Assembly (NCBI GenBank): GCA_050949825.1
Contig: JBMNGL010000005.1
Span: forward strand, 1-64,000
Direction: 5' to 3'
Length of the DNA: 64,000 bases
Origin: DTU019 sp050949825
GTDB taxonomy: Bacteria > Bacillota > Syntrophomonadia > Syntrophomonadales > Syntrophomonadaceae
A model generated the notes under the pieces. It saw only the letters and a list, made by a program, of their open reading frames with translations. It was not told where the DNA came from and did no database searches. The translations under genes and the position numbers were made by a program. Of this stretch, positions 7,917 to 17,659 are shown in pieces; the first letter of the stretch is position 1, and each line of letters begins with the position of its first letter.

Positions 7917-9602
7917 CTAGGCCCCCAGGTAGACCACCTTCATAACTTCTTCCAGCGAGGTCAATCCCGCCCGGGCCTTTTTGACACCGTCCTGGCGGAT
8001 GCTTATCATGCCCTCGCGCAGGGCGATTTCATGCAGGACATCTTCGGAGTTGACCCCGCTGTTGATGGCCTGCCGTATTTCCGGCCCCAGGACCAGCACC
8101 TCGTGCAGGGCCAGTCGTCCCATGTAGCCGGTGTTCAAACACATGCTGCAGCCCTGCGCCCGGTAGTAACCCCGCTTTTCTTCGCCGTCCAGACCCATGC
8201 GCCGCGCGGCGCCTTCCTCCAATTGGTAAGGCTGGCGGCAGTTGCTGCACAGGCGGCGCACCAGGCGCTGGGATACGATGCCGGCCAGAGAGGAGCTTAA
8301 GAGGTAATTCTCAATCCCCATGTTGACCATGCGCGCCATGGTGCCGGCGGCGCTGTTGGTATGCACCGTGGACAACAGCAGGTGCCCGGTCAGGGCCGCC
8401 CTGACCCCCAGCTGCGCGGTCTCATTGTCGCGCATCTCCCCCACCATGATGATGTCGGGGTCCTGGCGCAGGATGGAGCGCAGCCCGGCGGGAAAGGTCA
8501 GCCCGGCGCGCAGGTTGATCTGCACCTGGTTGATGCCGGGCAGGGCGTATTCCACCGGGTCCTCCAGGGTGACCATGTTTTTGCCTACTGAATTTATGCG
8601 TATCAAGATGCTGTACATGGTAGTGGTCTTGCCCGAACCGGTAGGCCCGGTCACCAGTATCATGCCATGCGGTCTTCTGATTATGGAGTTCATCATTTCC
8701 AGGTTCTCCGGGCTGAAGCCCAGGTCTTCCAGGCTGTACAGGGCGGAGGCGCGGTCCAGGACGCGCAATACCATTTTTTCCCCCATGATGGACGGCAGCG
8801 AGGAGATGCGGAAGTCCACATCCCGGCCTTCCACCATAATGCGGGTGCGCCCGTCCTGGGGCAGCCTTTTTTCCGATATGTCCAGGTTGGCCATGATCTT
8901 AAGCCGTGAGGCCACCGCCGCCATGGATTTCTTAGGCAGTTCCAGGACTTCAAAGAGTTCCCCGTCAATGCGGAAACGCACCCTGACATGGCTTTCCTGC
9001 GGCTCGATGTGGATGTCCGAGGCCCGGGCCTGCACCGCCTGCGACATGATGGAGTTCACCATGCGGATGATGGGGGCATCGTCTTCGGCGTCCTCAACCG
9101 GGCTTATCTGCAGGACCGCCGCCGGTTCATCCCGGCGCAGTTCGCCCAAAAGCTGCTCCATTTTGCTGTCGAAGCGCAGGCTGGAAATCTGCTGTATGGC
9201 CAGCTCCATTTCCTTTTCGCTGACGATTATGGGCAGTACATCCAGGCCGGTATAAATGCATACGTCGTCTATGGCTTCAAAGTTGAGCGGGTCGATCATG
9301 GCCAGGGTGATGCGCCCGTTGTCGACCGCCACCGGCAGGACCCGATGTTTGCGGATAAGCTGCGGCGGCAGCAATGCTACCGCTTCCGGGGCTATATCCA
9401 TCTTGGTCAGGACCACATAAGGAATCCCCAGGACGAATTCCAGCATCTCCAGCAGTTGATGTTCGCTGATTATGCCGCGGCGCACCAAAATGCGGCCCAG
9501 CTTGTCCCCGGATTGCTTCTGCTCCCGCAGGGCCTCCTCCAGCTGCTCTTTATTGATCAGACCGCTGTTTAAGAGCTTTTCCCCCAGCATCATGCGTTTC
9601 AT
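7917..9602 (-). CDS. pilB: PilB, pilus extension ATPase
   Basis: 561 residues. An N-terminal GspE-N (MshEN-like) domain (LGEKLLNSGLINKEQLEEAL) is followed by the ATPase domain: Walker A GPTGSGKTTTMYSI, Asp-box-like EDPVEY, Walker B-region LRQDPDIIMVGEMRD, His-box TGHLLLSTVHTN. A four-cysteine zinc site is formed by CSNC and CSMC near residues 455-490. These are the hallmarks of an extension ATPase rather than PilT. First gene of the minus-strand operon. The AT-rich stretch 9603-10368 upstream holds no supported gene and should contain the operon promoter. Confidence 0.96.
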   Translation of the reverse strand: MKRMMLGEKLLNSGLINKEQLEEALREQKQSGDKLGRILVRRGIISEHQLLEMLEFVLGIPYVVLTKMDIAPEAVALLPPQLIRKHRVLPVAVDNGRITLAMIDPLNFEAIDDVCIYTGLDVLPIIVSEKEMELAIQQISSLRFDSKMEQLLGELRRDEPAAVLQISPVEDAEDDAPIIRMVNSIMSQAVQARASDIHIEPQESHVRVRFRIDGELFEVLELPKKSMAAVASRLKIMANLDISEKRLPQDGRTRIMVEGRDVDFRISSLPSIMGEKMVLRVLDRASALYSLEDLGFSPENLEMMNSIIRRPHGMILVTGPTGSGKTTTMYSILIRINSVGKNMVTLEDPVEYALPGINQVQINLRAGLTFPAGLRSILRQDPDIIMVGEMRDNETAQLGVRAALTGHLLLSTVHTNSAAGTMARMVNMGIENYLLSSSLAGIVSQRLVRRLCSNCRQPYQLEEGAARRMGLDGEEKRGYYRAQGCSMCLNTGYMGRLALHEVLVLGPEIRQAINSGVNSEDVLHEIALREGMISIRQDGVKKARAGLTSLEEVMKVVYLGA

Positions 9603-10368
9603 ATATCATTCGTGTCTCCTTATGTATTCACACCGTAAGCCTACCCTTGTCTTGCTATGAAAGCCCCGGTTTTTGCCATCCTTAAGGGCAGCGCACGTCA
9701 CACCTTCCACTTTTTAGTATAGTTATCGTATAATCCCATACAGACAATTAATATAATAGGGTAATATGGCGGTCTTGCCTATTCACCCTGCGGGCTAAAA
9801 CTAGTCAACCCCTGTCTCAGCCACACATCATTCGGATCAAATTGTCGATGTCAGTTTATGGCGTTTTATTGCACTTTACAGGCTATTGAGTCCTTTTATG
9901 CCAGGTTTAGGTCCTTCATCCTTTATCAAGTTTTTGTATCACCTTTGGTGCTATCTTGCTACTACTTTTTCCATACTATATTCATCCTTTACCGACCCCA
10001 GTTTGACATTTTTCGTGCCTGCTTGCCCTCCGGTTCTATTTCCATTTGCAATAACCAGCTTTGGTTCATGGTTTGCCGGGGCACTAGTTTGCAATAGATA
10101 TAACTGCAGCACCGGGCAATGTTCAGAGAGCTGCCTCATAGCGATTCATGATTTTGTATGATACGAAGATGAGACTGATTTGCGACTTTAGGCCGGGTTG
10201 GGCAGCAACCGGTTTTTAGGACCAATTATCAGGCGCGGGCTGAGATCAGCTCCAGGGGGTGGGAGAACCTGCGAGCGCAGACGGGCAGGCGGTGAATGGG
10301 GACGGAGGGGGGCGCAAGCAGCGCCAGAAGGGCACGGGACCAGCAGGCGGACAAGGAAGGGCGTAGTT
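9603..10368. other. intergenic stretch with no recognised gene
   Basis: About 770 bases. The part to about 10200 is AT-rich, with only short open frames whose translations look like no protein family. The part from 10229 is GC-rich and probably the 3' trailer of the EamA gene. No RNA gene or repeat was recognised. Confidence 0.5.
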
Positions 10369-10788
10369 TCATAGCAGCAAGAGGATGCCCAGCATGACGT
10401 AGCAGGCGCCGAGGACTTTCCAGATGGTAATGCTTTCCCCGAGTATCAGGACGGCGCAGATGACAGTCACCAGGGGGGCGCTGGCCATGATGACGGAGAC
10501 TACACTGACATCGCCGTATTTTATGGCCGTGTAATAGGCCAGATCGCCCACAATGGTGGCCAGGATGGCCTCCATACCCAGGAGCAGACCGGCCTGCCAG
10601 CTCAGTCCTTTTAACAGGCTGCCCATAGAACCGCTCATGCCGATCCAGGAGCCGACGATAACGGCTGCGATCATGGTCCTGACGATCAGCGCTGCGGCGG
10701 GGTTGACTCCCCGCAGGCCCACTTTGGCAAAAATAGGCGCAATACCCCAGCAAATCATGCCAAATATGGCAATCCAGATTACCATCAT
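10369..10788 (-). CDS. small EamA-domain (DMT superfamily) permease
   Basis: 139 residues from ATG 10788, chosen because AAGGAG lies 7 bases upstream; the open frame reaches 10851 without a better start. It is a single EamA repeat with about five membrane helices (MVIWIAIFGMICWGIAPIF, ALIVRTMIAAVIVGSW, SVIMASAPLVTVICAVLILGESI, LGACYVMLGILLLL). Full DMT exporters have two such repeats, so this form should work as a homodimer. The substrate is unknown. Monocistronic, divergent from vanW. Confidence 0.8.
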   Translation of the reverse strand: MMVIWIAIFGMICWGIAPIFAKVGLRGVNPAAALIVRTMIAAVIVGSWIGMSGSMGSLLKGLSWQAGLLLGMEAILATIVGDLAYYTAIKYGDVSVVSVIMASAPLVTVICAVLILGESITIWKVLGACYVMLGILLLL

Positions 10789-10938
10789 GCGGTTGCTCCT
10801 TAGGGACCTGACCAGGTAATCCCGGGCTTGGTCAGACCATTTCATTTTCACATCATTTCAGCCTTTTTATCGTTTTACGGCTAAGACTTTTTTAAGTGCA
10901 TAGAATATTGATATGATCATTATTTGAGGAGCCTGACA

Positions 10939-11811
10939 TTGAAGCTACGAAATAAGCGGTTATTATCAATACTTCCTGGACTTTTTATCATCCTATTTTT
11001 ATCCGCCATAAATCATGCCGGAAACTGGAGCAGCGATCCGGGAAGAGCAAAAGCAAAGCATGCCGCCCTGGCCGGGCAGCCGTTGCAAATCACCTGGCAG
11101 GCCGGGCAGAGCCTCAACAACAACTGTCCTTCCGGTCCCGAGGTTCTGCTGCCTTGGTCTAATAATGCCAGGTTCCTTCAAGCCCAGGCAAAATACAATG
11201 CATTTATAGCGATGGCCGCCTATAGAACGGTGCTGCATGATCCACTGCCCGGTGAAGAGAACAATGTGCATTTGGCGGCTGGTATGCTCTGTGGAGCGGT
11301 GGTCAAACCGGGACAGGTTTTTTCGCAGAATAATGCCCTGGGCCCTTACAGCCGTGAGCGTGGTTTTCAGCCCGGCCCGGTGTATCTAGGCAGCAAGATC
11401 TCCAAAACCACCGGGGGCGGGGTCTGCAAGATATCCTCCACCCTTTATAATGTGGCCGTACTGGCGGATCTACCCATCATCGAGCGCCACCCCCATGGTA
11501 TGCCGGTGCCGTATGTACCCTATGGTCAAGATGCCACGGTTTCCATGGGAGTCAAGGACCTGCGTTTTAAGAACAATACTGCTCATCCCATCCTGATATG
11601 GGCCGATGCCATAGAAAACACTCTATATATTGGTTTCTACGGCAGCAGCAAGCCGCCCCGCGTCACCTGGCAGCATGAGTTTTTTAATTCCATCCCCGCT
11701 CCCATAATCTATCGCTATAATCCCCTCCTCGATAAGGCCTCTCAGAAGACCATCCTGGAAGGTATGGAGGGTGCCGCGGTTCGCTCCACCGTGCTTGGTG
11801 GAACACCCTGA
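10939..11811 (+). CDS. VanW family protein (3' end frameshifted)
   Basis: About 290 residues from TTG 10939, which has GAGGAG at proper spacing; an upstream TTG at 10924 is in frame. An N-terminal membrane anchor (LLSILPGLFIILFLSAI) precedes a VanW domain with GQVFSQNNALGPYSRERGF, GGGVCKISSTLYNVAVL and ERHPHG motifs. The family is exported or anchored in Gram-positives and appears beside vancomycin-resistance genes, but no van genes are here. The frame stops at 11811; shifting one base at about 11800 (GG for G in CTTGGTGG) gives the continuation VEHPDGRTEIKSRGISYYNP up to TAA 11890, so the intact protein probably ends at 11890. Confidence 0.82.
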   Translation: MKLRNKRLLSILPGLFIILFLSAINHAGNWSSDPGRAKAKHAALAGQPLQITWQAGQSLNNNCPSGPEVLLPWSNNARFLQAQAKYNAFIAMAAYRTVLHDPLPGEENNVHLAAGMLCGAVVKPGQVFSQNNALGPYSRERGFQPGPVYLGSKISKTTGGGVCKISSTLYNVAVLADLPIIERHPHGMPVPYVPYGQDATVSMGVKDLRFKNNTAHPILIWADAIENTLYIGFYGSSKPPRVTWQHEFFNSIPAPIIYRYNPLLDKASQKTILEGMEGAAVRSTVLGGTP

Positions 11812-12117
11812 TGGGCGCACCGAAATCAAATCCCGCGGCATCAGCTACTACAACCCCATACCGGCCATTGTGGAAAGAAACCCCCTCTAACCATGCTGCG
11901 GCAACGATCCTTGCAACACGGTTTTCGGGCAAGCTTGTTAACAGAATGCAATTAATGCATCCCTCCTTATCGGCCAGGTTGGTGTTAATGGGACAGTACC
12001 CTTAACAGGCTTTATTGGCACCAACCCCTGCCTGTCCTTCATATGTTAGGAGTATGTACGGGATATCCATCAAAGGATTAATTCTGCTATACAGGACGCG
12101 GGGAGGATACGTGAGCA

Positions 12118-13579
12118 TTGCAGAATGAACAGTCGAACGCGCCTATCTATGAAGCGGTTTTGCGCTATATGACCGATGGTGTGGTCCCCTTTCATGTGCC
12201 CGGACATAAGCAGGGGCGCGGTTTGCCAAAATTGGCCGCTCTATTTGGCGAACAGGTTTTACACATGGATGTCAATGGAATGAAGGATCTGGATTATATC
12301 GGCAATCCCCGCGGGGTGATCAGGGAAGCCCAGCGGCTTATGGCCAGGGCTTTTCATGCCCGGCAGGCTTATTTGCTGGTCAATGGAACCACCTCCGGGG
12401 TGCAGGCTATGATTATGGCGGCCTGTGAACCGGGCAGCGAGATTATCATTCCCCGCAACGCCCACAAATCCACCTTTGGCGGCATCATTCTCAGCGGCGC
12501 CCTGCCGGTCTATGTGCAGCCCCAATGCGACCGTCATCTGGGTATCGCCACCGGGGTGTCGCTGTCGGATCTGGAGGGCGTTATCAAAGCCCACCCTCAT
12601 GCCCGGGCGGTATTCGTCATTAACCCCAGTTATTACGGAATGGCTGCTGATTTGAAGGCAATAGTCAATCTGGCCCATGAATACGATATGGCAGTCCTGG
12701 TAGATGAAGCCCACGGGGCCCATATGTATTTTCATCCCGGCTTTCCTGTTACCGCCATGGCGGCAGGCGCTGATATGAGCGCCGCCAGTATGCACAAGAC
12801 TTCAGGTTCGTTGACACAGTCTTCGGTGCTTTTATATAACAGTCAAGTCATTGCCCGGGAGCGGGTCAAACAGGTCCTGGACCTGACCTATACCTCCAGC
12901 GCATCTTACCTGTTGATGACTTCGCTGGACTTGGCCCGCCAGCAGATGACGCTCTATGGGCGGAAACTGTTGAGCCAAACTTTACAATTGGCACAATGGG
13001 CCCGGGCGGAGATCAATAAGATTCCGGGGCTTTATGCCTTTGGAACTGAGATGGCGGGCAAACCGGGTTGCTACGCTTTTGATGAAACCAAATTGGGTGT
13101 TCATGTAGCCGGATTGGGGTTGAGCGGCTATCAGGCGGAAGAGGTCTTAAGGCAGCGCTTCAATATTCAGATAGAGATGTCTGATCTGCATAATATCCTG
13201 GCTTTAATCACCATAGGCGACCACGAGGAGTCGGTACAGCTATTAATCGCTGCCCTGGCTGAAATAGCCGCCGGGTCCGCAACGCAGCCCGTCTCACACT
13301 ATTTTGAAATCCCCGCAGCACCGGAAATGATTGTTTCCCCGCGGGATGCTTTTTACAGCCCCACTAAATCAGTGGCCCTCAAGGCAAGCAGGCGGGGAAA
13401 TTGCCGGGGAGATGCTGATGGCGTACCCGCCGGGCATCCCGGTGCTCCTCCCCGGCGAACGCATCAGTCAGGATCTGGTTGACTATATTGAGCTCCTCAA
13501 GCAGGAGGGCTGCGCCCTGCAAGGCACCGCCGATCCTCAGGTCAACTGCATCCGCGTACTCGGCAAAGCATACGCTTAG
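12118..13579 (+). CDS. Orn/Lys/Arg decarboxylase family PLP enzyme (one frameshift)
   Basis: Start TTG 12118 behind GGGGAGG; an in-frame TGA lies just upstream. The PLP domain is well conserved: PFHVPGHKQGRG, LVNGTTSGVQAMI, VDEAHGAH and the PLP-binding lysine in SMHKTSGSLTQSS (K227). The reading frame leaves the family at about 13385 and stops at 13482. One extra G (AAGGCAAG instead of AAGCAAG) explains this, since the next frame continues AGGEIAGEMLMAYPPGIPVL and ends at TAG 13579, the normal C-terminal domain. The enzyme decarboxylates arginine, lysine or ornithine to polyamine precursors; the sequence alone does not settle the substrate. SpeA-like enzymes of this short type are common in spore-formers. 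Confidence 0.85.
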
Positions 13580-13599
13580 AATGACAGGAGTAATACTGT

Positions 13600-13920
13600 T
13601 GTCATCCAGGGCGGCCGACTGTTGTCGTCCTGAGCAGAGCGAACACTGTCATCCTGAGCGAAGCGAAGGATCTGACCCGGAGTGGTTCGCTTCGCGAAAG
13701 ATCCTTCGGGCGCTGCCCTCAGGATGACAAAACCGGGCGCTGCCCTTAAGGATGACAAAACCGAGCGTTGCCCTGAAGGATGACAAAACTGGGCGTTGCC
13801 CGTAAGGATGACAAAACCGAGCGCTGCCCTTAAGGATGACAAAAACAGGGACTGTTCATAGCAACGACCGAGGCATGCGCTCAGAATGACAGGACCGTAC
13901 GCCCTGGGATGACAGGGGTA
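13600..13920. repeat. repeat tract of the CCTGAG/GGATGAC family with a 30-bp tandem
   Basis: Contains GTCATCCTGAGCGAAGCGAAGG-type and inverse CTTCGCGAAAGATCCTTCGGG-type arms (13640-13730). These are followed by about five roughly 30-bp direct repeats built on GGATGACAAAACCGGGCGC-like units (13720-13850). The open frames across it have the biased composition typical of repeats and are not taken as genes. Confidence 0.85.
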
Positions 13921-14065
13921 TGCCTGCACTAATACGCAATTATTTTGGGTTTTTGCAGTGGAGTCAGCGGTATGTTTTTCATCCATTTATCGACAAACAT
14001 AAATCTTCATACAGCCTGGGAAACTAGCAATATATTATTGAATTATTGTTAGGAGGCCGTAGGGC

Positions 14066-14239
14066 ATGGATGTAAGGCGAGCCCATGATATTGTCAATTC
14101 ACTGGGGGTGGTTGAGGTCTTATACCAGGGCGAACCGATTTGGATCGAGCAGCTGCACGGGGATCAGGCCATGATTGAGTTTCTGAATAGTCCTACAAGG
14201 GCCGAGGTAGCGGTGGCGGAACTTTTTGAGTGTACCTAG
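14066..14239 (+). CDS. sspH: H-type small acid-soluble spore protein
   Basis: 57 residues: MDVRRAHDIVNSLGVVEVLY followed by QGEPIWIEQL and a short tail. The MDVRRA start, the V-x-V-x-Y-x-G-x-P-[VI]-W-I core and the length match the SASP H family (about 60 residues), whose members are made in the forespore. AGGAGG sits 9 bases before ATG. No hairpin terminator was noticed. This is the clearest sign that the organism makes endospores. Too short to stand out in ordinary ORF scans. Confidence 0.83.
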   Translation: MDVRRAHDIVNSLGVVEVLYQGEPIWIEQLHGDQAMIEFLNSPTRAEVAVAELFECT

Positions 14240-14395
14240 GGCATATGGTGAAGGCGGCTGCTCTATTATAGTTATAGCTTTTCACAGGATTGTGATTGAA
14301 CGCGTATTGCGGGACAGTCTGCGTGAAGCTCTTCCGGCCGGCGGGCTGCGTTATGGGGACAATTTCCCCGACATACTGTCGCCTTCGGTGCTGGT

Positions 14396-15180
14396 TCAGC
14401 CCATGGGGGCGTGTTTCCAGTAGTAGCGGCAGCGTTCTTCGCGGCAGCCGTGGGGGTGGCGCTCGCTGTCCAAACAGTAGATTTCGGCCTCCGTGGGGAG
14501 GTCGATTTGCATGAGTTTCACGCAACACCCGGGCGGCGGTAATCAGAGCGGTGCGCAGAAAGTTCTTGCAGCAGCAGGGGCCGGTCTCCTCGGCAATAGC
14601 AGCTATGACGCGCGAAACCGCCCGCATAGTGGTGCTGGTCTCCACATCCCCGGGGCAGCTGGCTCCCAGGATTACGCTGAAGACTGAACCGACAGCGGGG
14701 GCCATGCCGCAGATGCCGGTCAGGCCACAGTAGGCGCCGATAGCCTGTTTGCGGGTTCTGCTCAGGGCTTCCTCCATCATCTCCGCACTGATGTGAAGGG
14801 GGCCATGGTTTCTTCAAGGCCACCATCAGGGCCGCTACCGCCAGCCAGGCATGCTCGCATCCCAGCATGGGCAGTGGAATCTTGTTTAACATCCCTTCTG
14901 CCAGCAAGAGGGGGTTGTCCCCGTCGGCCAGGCTCATGAAACTGCGCAGGGGCCGTAAATAGCGCTCCCCATGGCAGGCCTCGCAGACATAATGCCCCTG
15001 CGTGCAAAGCGTACATGGCCCGTCTCGGTTTTTCCGCAGAACTGGCAGCTGCATTTCGGTGCCGCTTTGCAGATATTCAACCTTTTGCCCGCACACCGGG
15101 CAGAGATCCTGGATTTCTTCGTGCCCCCCGGCACAAACGCCCCCGGCCTCTCACCAGCGCCCCGGCTTTTGCTCCGCCAT
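14396..15180 (-). pseudogene. DUF5714 family protein, several frameshifts
   Basis: Pieces in different frames assemble into one protein: CPVCGQKVEYLQSG (frame of ATG 15180), KCSCQFCGKTETGHV (shifted), TLCTQGHYVCEACHG and PMLGCEHAWLAVAALMVAL (first frame), MMEEALSRTRKQAIGAYCG and ETGPCCCKNFLRTAL (shifted), then ERHPHGCREERCRYYWKH up to TGA 14396. Cysteine pairs at both ends suggest metal binding; the function of the family is unknown. At least four shifts plus an in-frame TGA at 15153-15151 break the gene. It lies directly after the broken cysteine desulfurase on the same strand, an association I believe recurs in Clostridia, so the two may act together. Confidence 0.65.
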
Positions 15181-15289
15181 GAGGCAACCTCCGTTTTTCC
15201 CGTTAATGCTTCCATTATAGCATAGGCCTGGTGCAGGTAGATGCTGTAGCGCGAGTATGTGCGCCCGATGGCGACAGTTGCCTGGGGAC

Positions 15290-15515
15290 TCGCCTTCGCC
15301 TGTCATAGTACTGCCACATCCGGGGCGACACGGGGACAGTCTGCCCCTGACCCGCACTGCCTCTTCCCGACATGAACGCGTGTTTGTGCGCCCGGCGCGA
15401 CACGGGGGCAGTCCCCATGGGGGCGACACGGGGACTGTCCCAATGTCACGCCCGACGCTAGGAGGGTGCGACAGAGGGACTGTCCCCGTGTCGCCCCCCC
15501 GTGTCGCGCCTCCCC
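15290..15515. repeat. cluster of GACACGGGGACAGTCC-type short repeats
   Basis: At least five copies of (G)CGACACGGGG[AC][CA]AGT.CCC or its complement (near 15327, 15397, 15425, 15468 and 15485) in direct and inverted orientation. They lie downstream of the desulfurase catalytic domain. The desulfurase frame runs through them without a stop, so the normal end of that gene has probably been overwritten. Confidence 0.75.
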
Positions 15516-15559
15516 TTGCGGGAGGTGGTGCCTCCAGAACAATTCTGCCGGGGCTTGTG

Positions 15560-16990
15560 TTTTTCAAGAATGGGGCCACACCTGGTGGTAGATGCCGATC
15601 CACCAGCTTATCTGCCGGCAGATTGCGCTTTGGTATGTAGGTTCCCAACTGCTCTGACCAGTGATAATATTCGCGATAGGCCTTTTTATTACGGCTGATG
15701 CGCTCAACGGTGTGCAGGAACAGGTCCACTTCCTTTGACGTATTGTAGGCCGCCAAGCTGACACGCACCATCCCCGGCAGCAGGTAAGCCTGTTTGTTAG
15801 CATAGTGTTCCAGATGGGCCAGATTTTCCTTTTCCCCCAGGAGGCGGCGTACATAGCCCTGCGCGCAGAAGCAGCCAGTGCGCACCCCGATGCCGGCTTC
15901 AAAGCAAAGGATGGCACCTACCAGGGCATGCGGCATGCCTTTTATATTGAAGCTGACCACACCCACCCGCGGGTAACTTCCGTAAAGGATCACTTCCCGG
16001 TTGCGGCGCAGCCCTTCCATCATATGACTGCTTAGTCTCTGCTCCTCCCGGCTCAGTTGCAGCATGCCCAGGCGTTTAAGGCAACTCAAGGCGGCGGCCA
16101 GGGCATAGGCACCGGGAACATTGGGCGAACCGGCCTCATCCCTGTCCGGAGGCGCGCCCCAATAAACCGATTTTGCCAGGACCAGATTAACGGTGCCGCC
16201 GCCGCTGTATTCCGGCGCTCCCCGGGCGAAAACCTCCCGGGGTCCGATCAACACCCCACACCCGTAAGGGGCGAAAATCTTATGCCCGGAAAAGGCCAGG
16301 AAATCGATATGCTGCGGGTGGTTATGGGGCTTCATGTCAAAGCTGTGATGGGGAATCAACTGCGCGCCATCAACTAAAATGGGCGCACCGAAGCCATGGG
16401 CCAGCTCTGCAATCTGATGCACCGCATTAATATGTCCGGTTACATTGGAGGCGCCGCAAACCGCCATCAGCTTTACCCGGGGATAATGCTTTTTCAAGAG
16501 GCTTTTGAGATGATCCAGGTCCAGCTTGCCTTGGCATCCACCTGCACATATTCCACCTGGGATTGCGCCCTCCAGGGCAGGTCGTTGGAATGGTGTTCCA
16601 TGGCGGTGGTGATGACTGTGTCCCCTGGTCCAAGGCCCAGGCGGTAGGATAATTTATTAATGGCTTCAGTGGTATTTTTCACCAGAATGACGCTGTCGCG
16701 CTCTGCATCAGCGCCGACAAAATCTCCGATCACCTCATGACAGTGATCATAGACCCGGATGATATCAGGGATTTGTAGCCGGTGCCCCGGTGCACCCCGG
16801 AATACCATTTCATGAATTCATCCATCTGCCGCAAAACCGGTTTTAATGGTGGGGTGCTGGCCGCGTTGTCAAAATAGATAAAAGGTCGCTTTTTCCCGCC
16901 CACGATTGGCACTTTGATGTCAATGCCATGAATGTTTTGACGTAAAGAAGTGCCGGGCCGAGTGAAAGGGGTTTGGGAGAACAAATGCAT
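15560..16990 (-). pseudogene. class V aminotransferase / cysteine desulfurase (SufS-like), two frameshifts
   Basis: Three frames join into one enzyme: residues from ATG 16990 (FIYFDNAASTPPLKPV), then 16808-16494 (VITTAMEHHSNDLPW) and then from 16497 (FLAFSGHKIFAPYGCGVLIG with the PLP lysine, and GVRTGCFCAQGYVRRLLG with the catalytic-cysteine loop). Each shift is explained by one missing base in a short run (CCCC read as CCC near 16775; GGG read as GG near 16525). The last frame stays open to 15151, but family-like sequence ends near 15560-15600, before a repeat cluster. Such enzymes release sulfur (or selenium) from cysteine (or selenocysteine). Neighbours are a DUF5714 gene and a DsrE-like gene. 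Confidence 0.75.
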
Positions 16991-17086
16991 CCATCCTGTT
17001 CACAGGTGTTTTCCTATATATTATGAAAGGGGGCTAGTTTTGGGAACATTGTGGATCCATATTGGCACTGCCGGGATGAAGTTTCC

Positions 17087-17566
17087 TTATATAAAAAGTT
17101 GAATCTGAGCCTCTTTAGCCTGCTGCAGATAATCATGGACGTTTTTGACATCAACCTCTTGCAACAGCTCTTCGGCCTTAAAGCCCATGATCTTAAGTGA
17201 AAGCTCGCAGGCATGAAAACGCACCCCTTTATGGAAGGCGCCGTGAAGAAATTCTACCAGGTCAGGGGCTTCCTGGGATGCCATCATATTGAGCAGCATC
17301 TGTTTGCCCATGCCGGCCATGTTCATCTTGGATAAGGGCAGGTTTTCGGCTCCGGAAGGGGTGGCTACAGTGAACATCTTTTCGTATAAATCCTTGTCGG
17401 CCATGCTCAAACGCTCTGGATCACGCAATAACAGCAGGCCCCAGAAGGCGCAGAATATGTCCACTTCCATATCCAGATCACGGGCCCCATTGGCCAGAAT
17501 CATGGCCGCCAGGCATTTATCGTAGTCCCCGCTGAACAACAGGATACTCAAAGCACTGTTTTGCAT
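17087..17566 (-). CDS. DsrE/DsrF-like family protein
   Basis: 159 residues with the DsrE-type start (LSILLFSGDYDKCLAAMILA), an EVDIFCAFWGLLLL strand-helix region and a C-terminal GVRFHACELSLKIMG segment, where the cysteine occupies the usual sulfur-carrying position. Family members relay or bind sulfane sulfur. Placement between an unknown gene and a cysteine desulfurase fits sulfur (or selenium) trafficking; this is an inference. A ribosome site (AAGGAGAG) precedes ATG 17566. Confidence 0.8.
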   Translation of the reverse strand: MQNSALSILLFSGDYDKCLAAMILANGARDLDMEVDIFCAFWGLLLLRDPERLSMADKDLYEKMFTVATPSGAENLPLSKMNMAGMGKQMLLNMMASQEAPDLVEFLHGAFHKGVRFHACELSLKIMGFKAEELLQEVDVKNVHDYLQQAKEAQIQLFI

Positions 17567-17587
17567 GTCATCTCTCCTTATAAATAC

Positions 17588-17624
17588 AAAGACTGCCCGG
17601 AAGATTTTTGAGGGCAGTCTTAGC
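17588..17624 (-). terminator. hairpin downstream of the unknown gene
   Basis: AAGACTGCCC pairs with GGGCAGTCTT around a 14-nt loop. On the minus strand the stem is followed by a T-rich stretch. It separates the DsrE-like gene from the gene at 17660-18646. Confidence 0.65.
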
Positions 17625-17659
17625 TTCTGCGCAGAGTGCTTTTTTTATACCGGGCCGGC

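Noticed and set aside
8320..9255. 311-codon open frame antisense to pilB
   Set aside because: It is the mirror of a strongly conserved gene in GC-rich DNA. Its translation is rich in S/R/M without family motifs and has no ribosome site.
15151..15153. TGA in the DUF5714 frame as a second selenocysteine codon
   Set aside because: The flanking residues (GRW before it) are not a redox motif, no SECIS-like hairpin follows, and the gene is broken at several other places.
15151..15560. C-terminal 130 residues of the desulfurase ORF as a real domain
   Set aside because: They are Gly/Pro/Arg-rich read-through of short DNA repeats and end in the start of the next gene.
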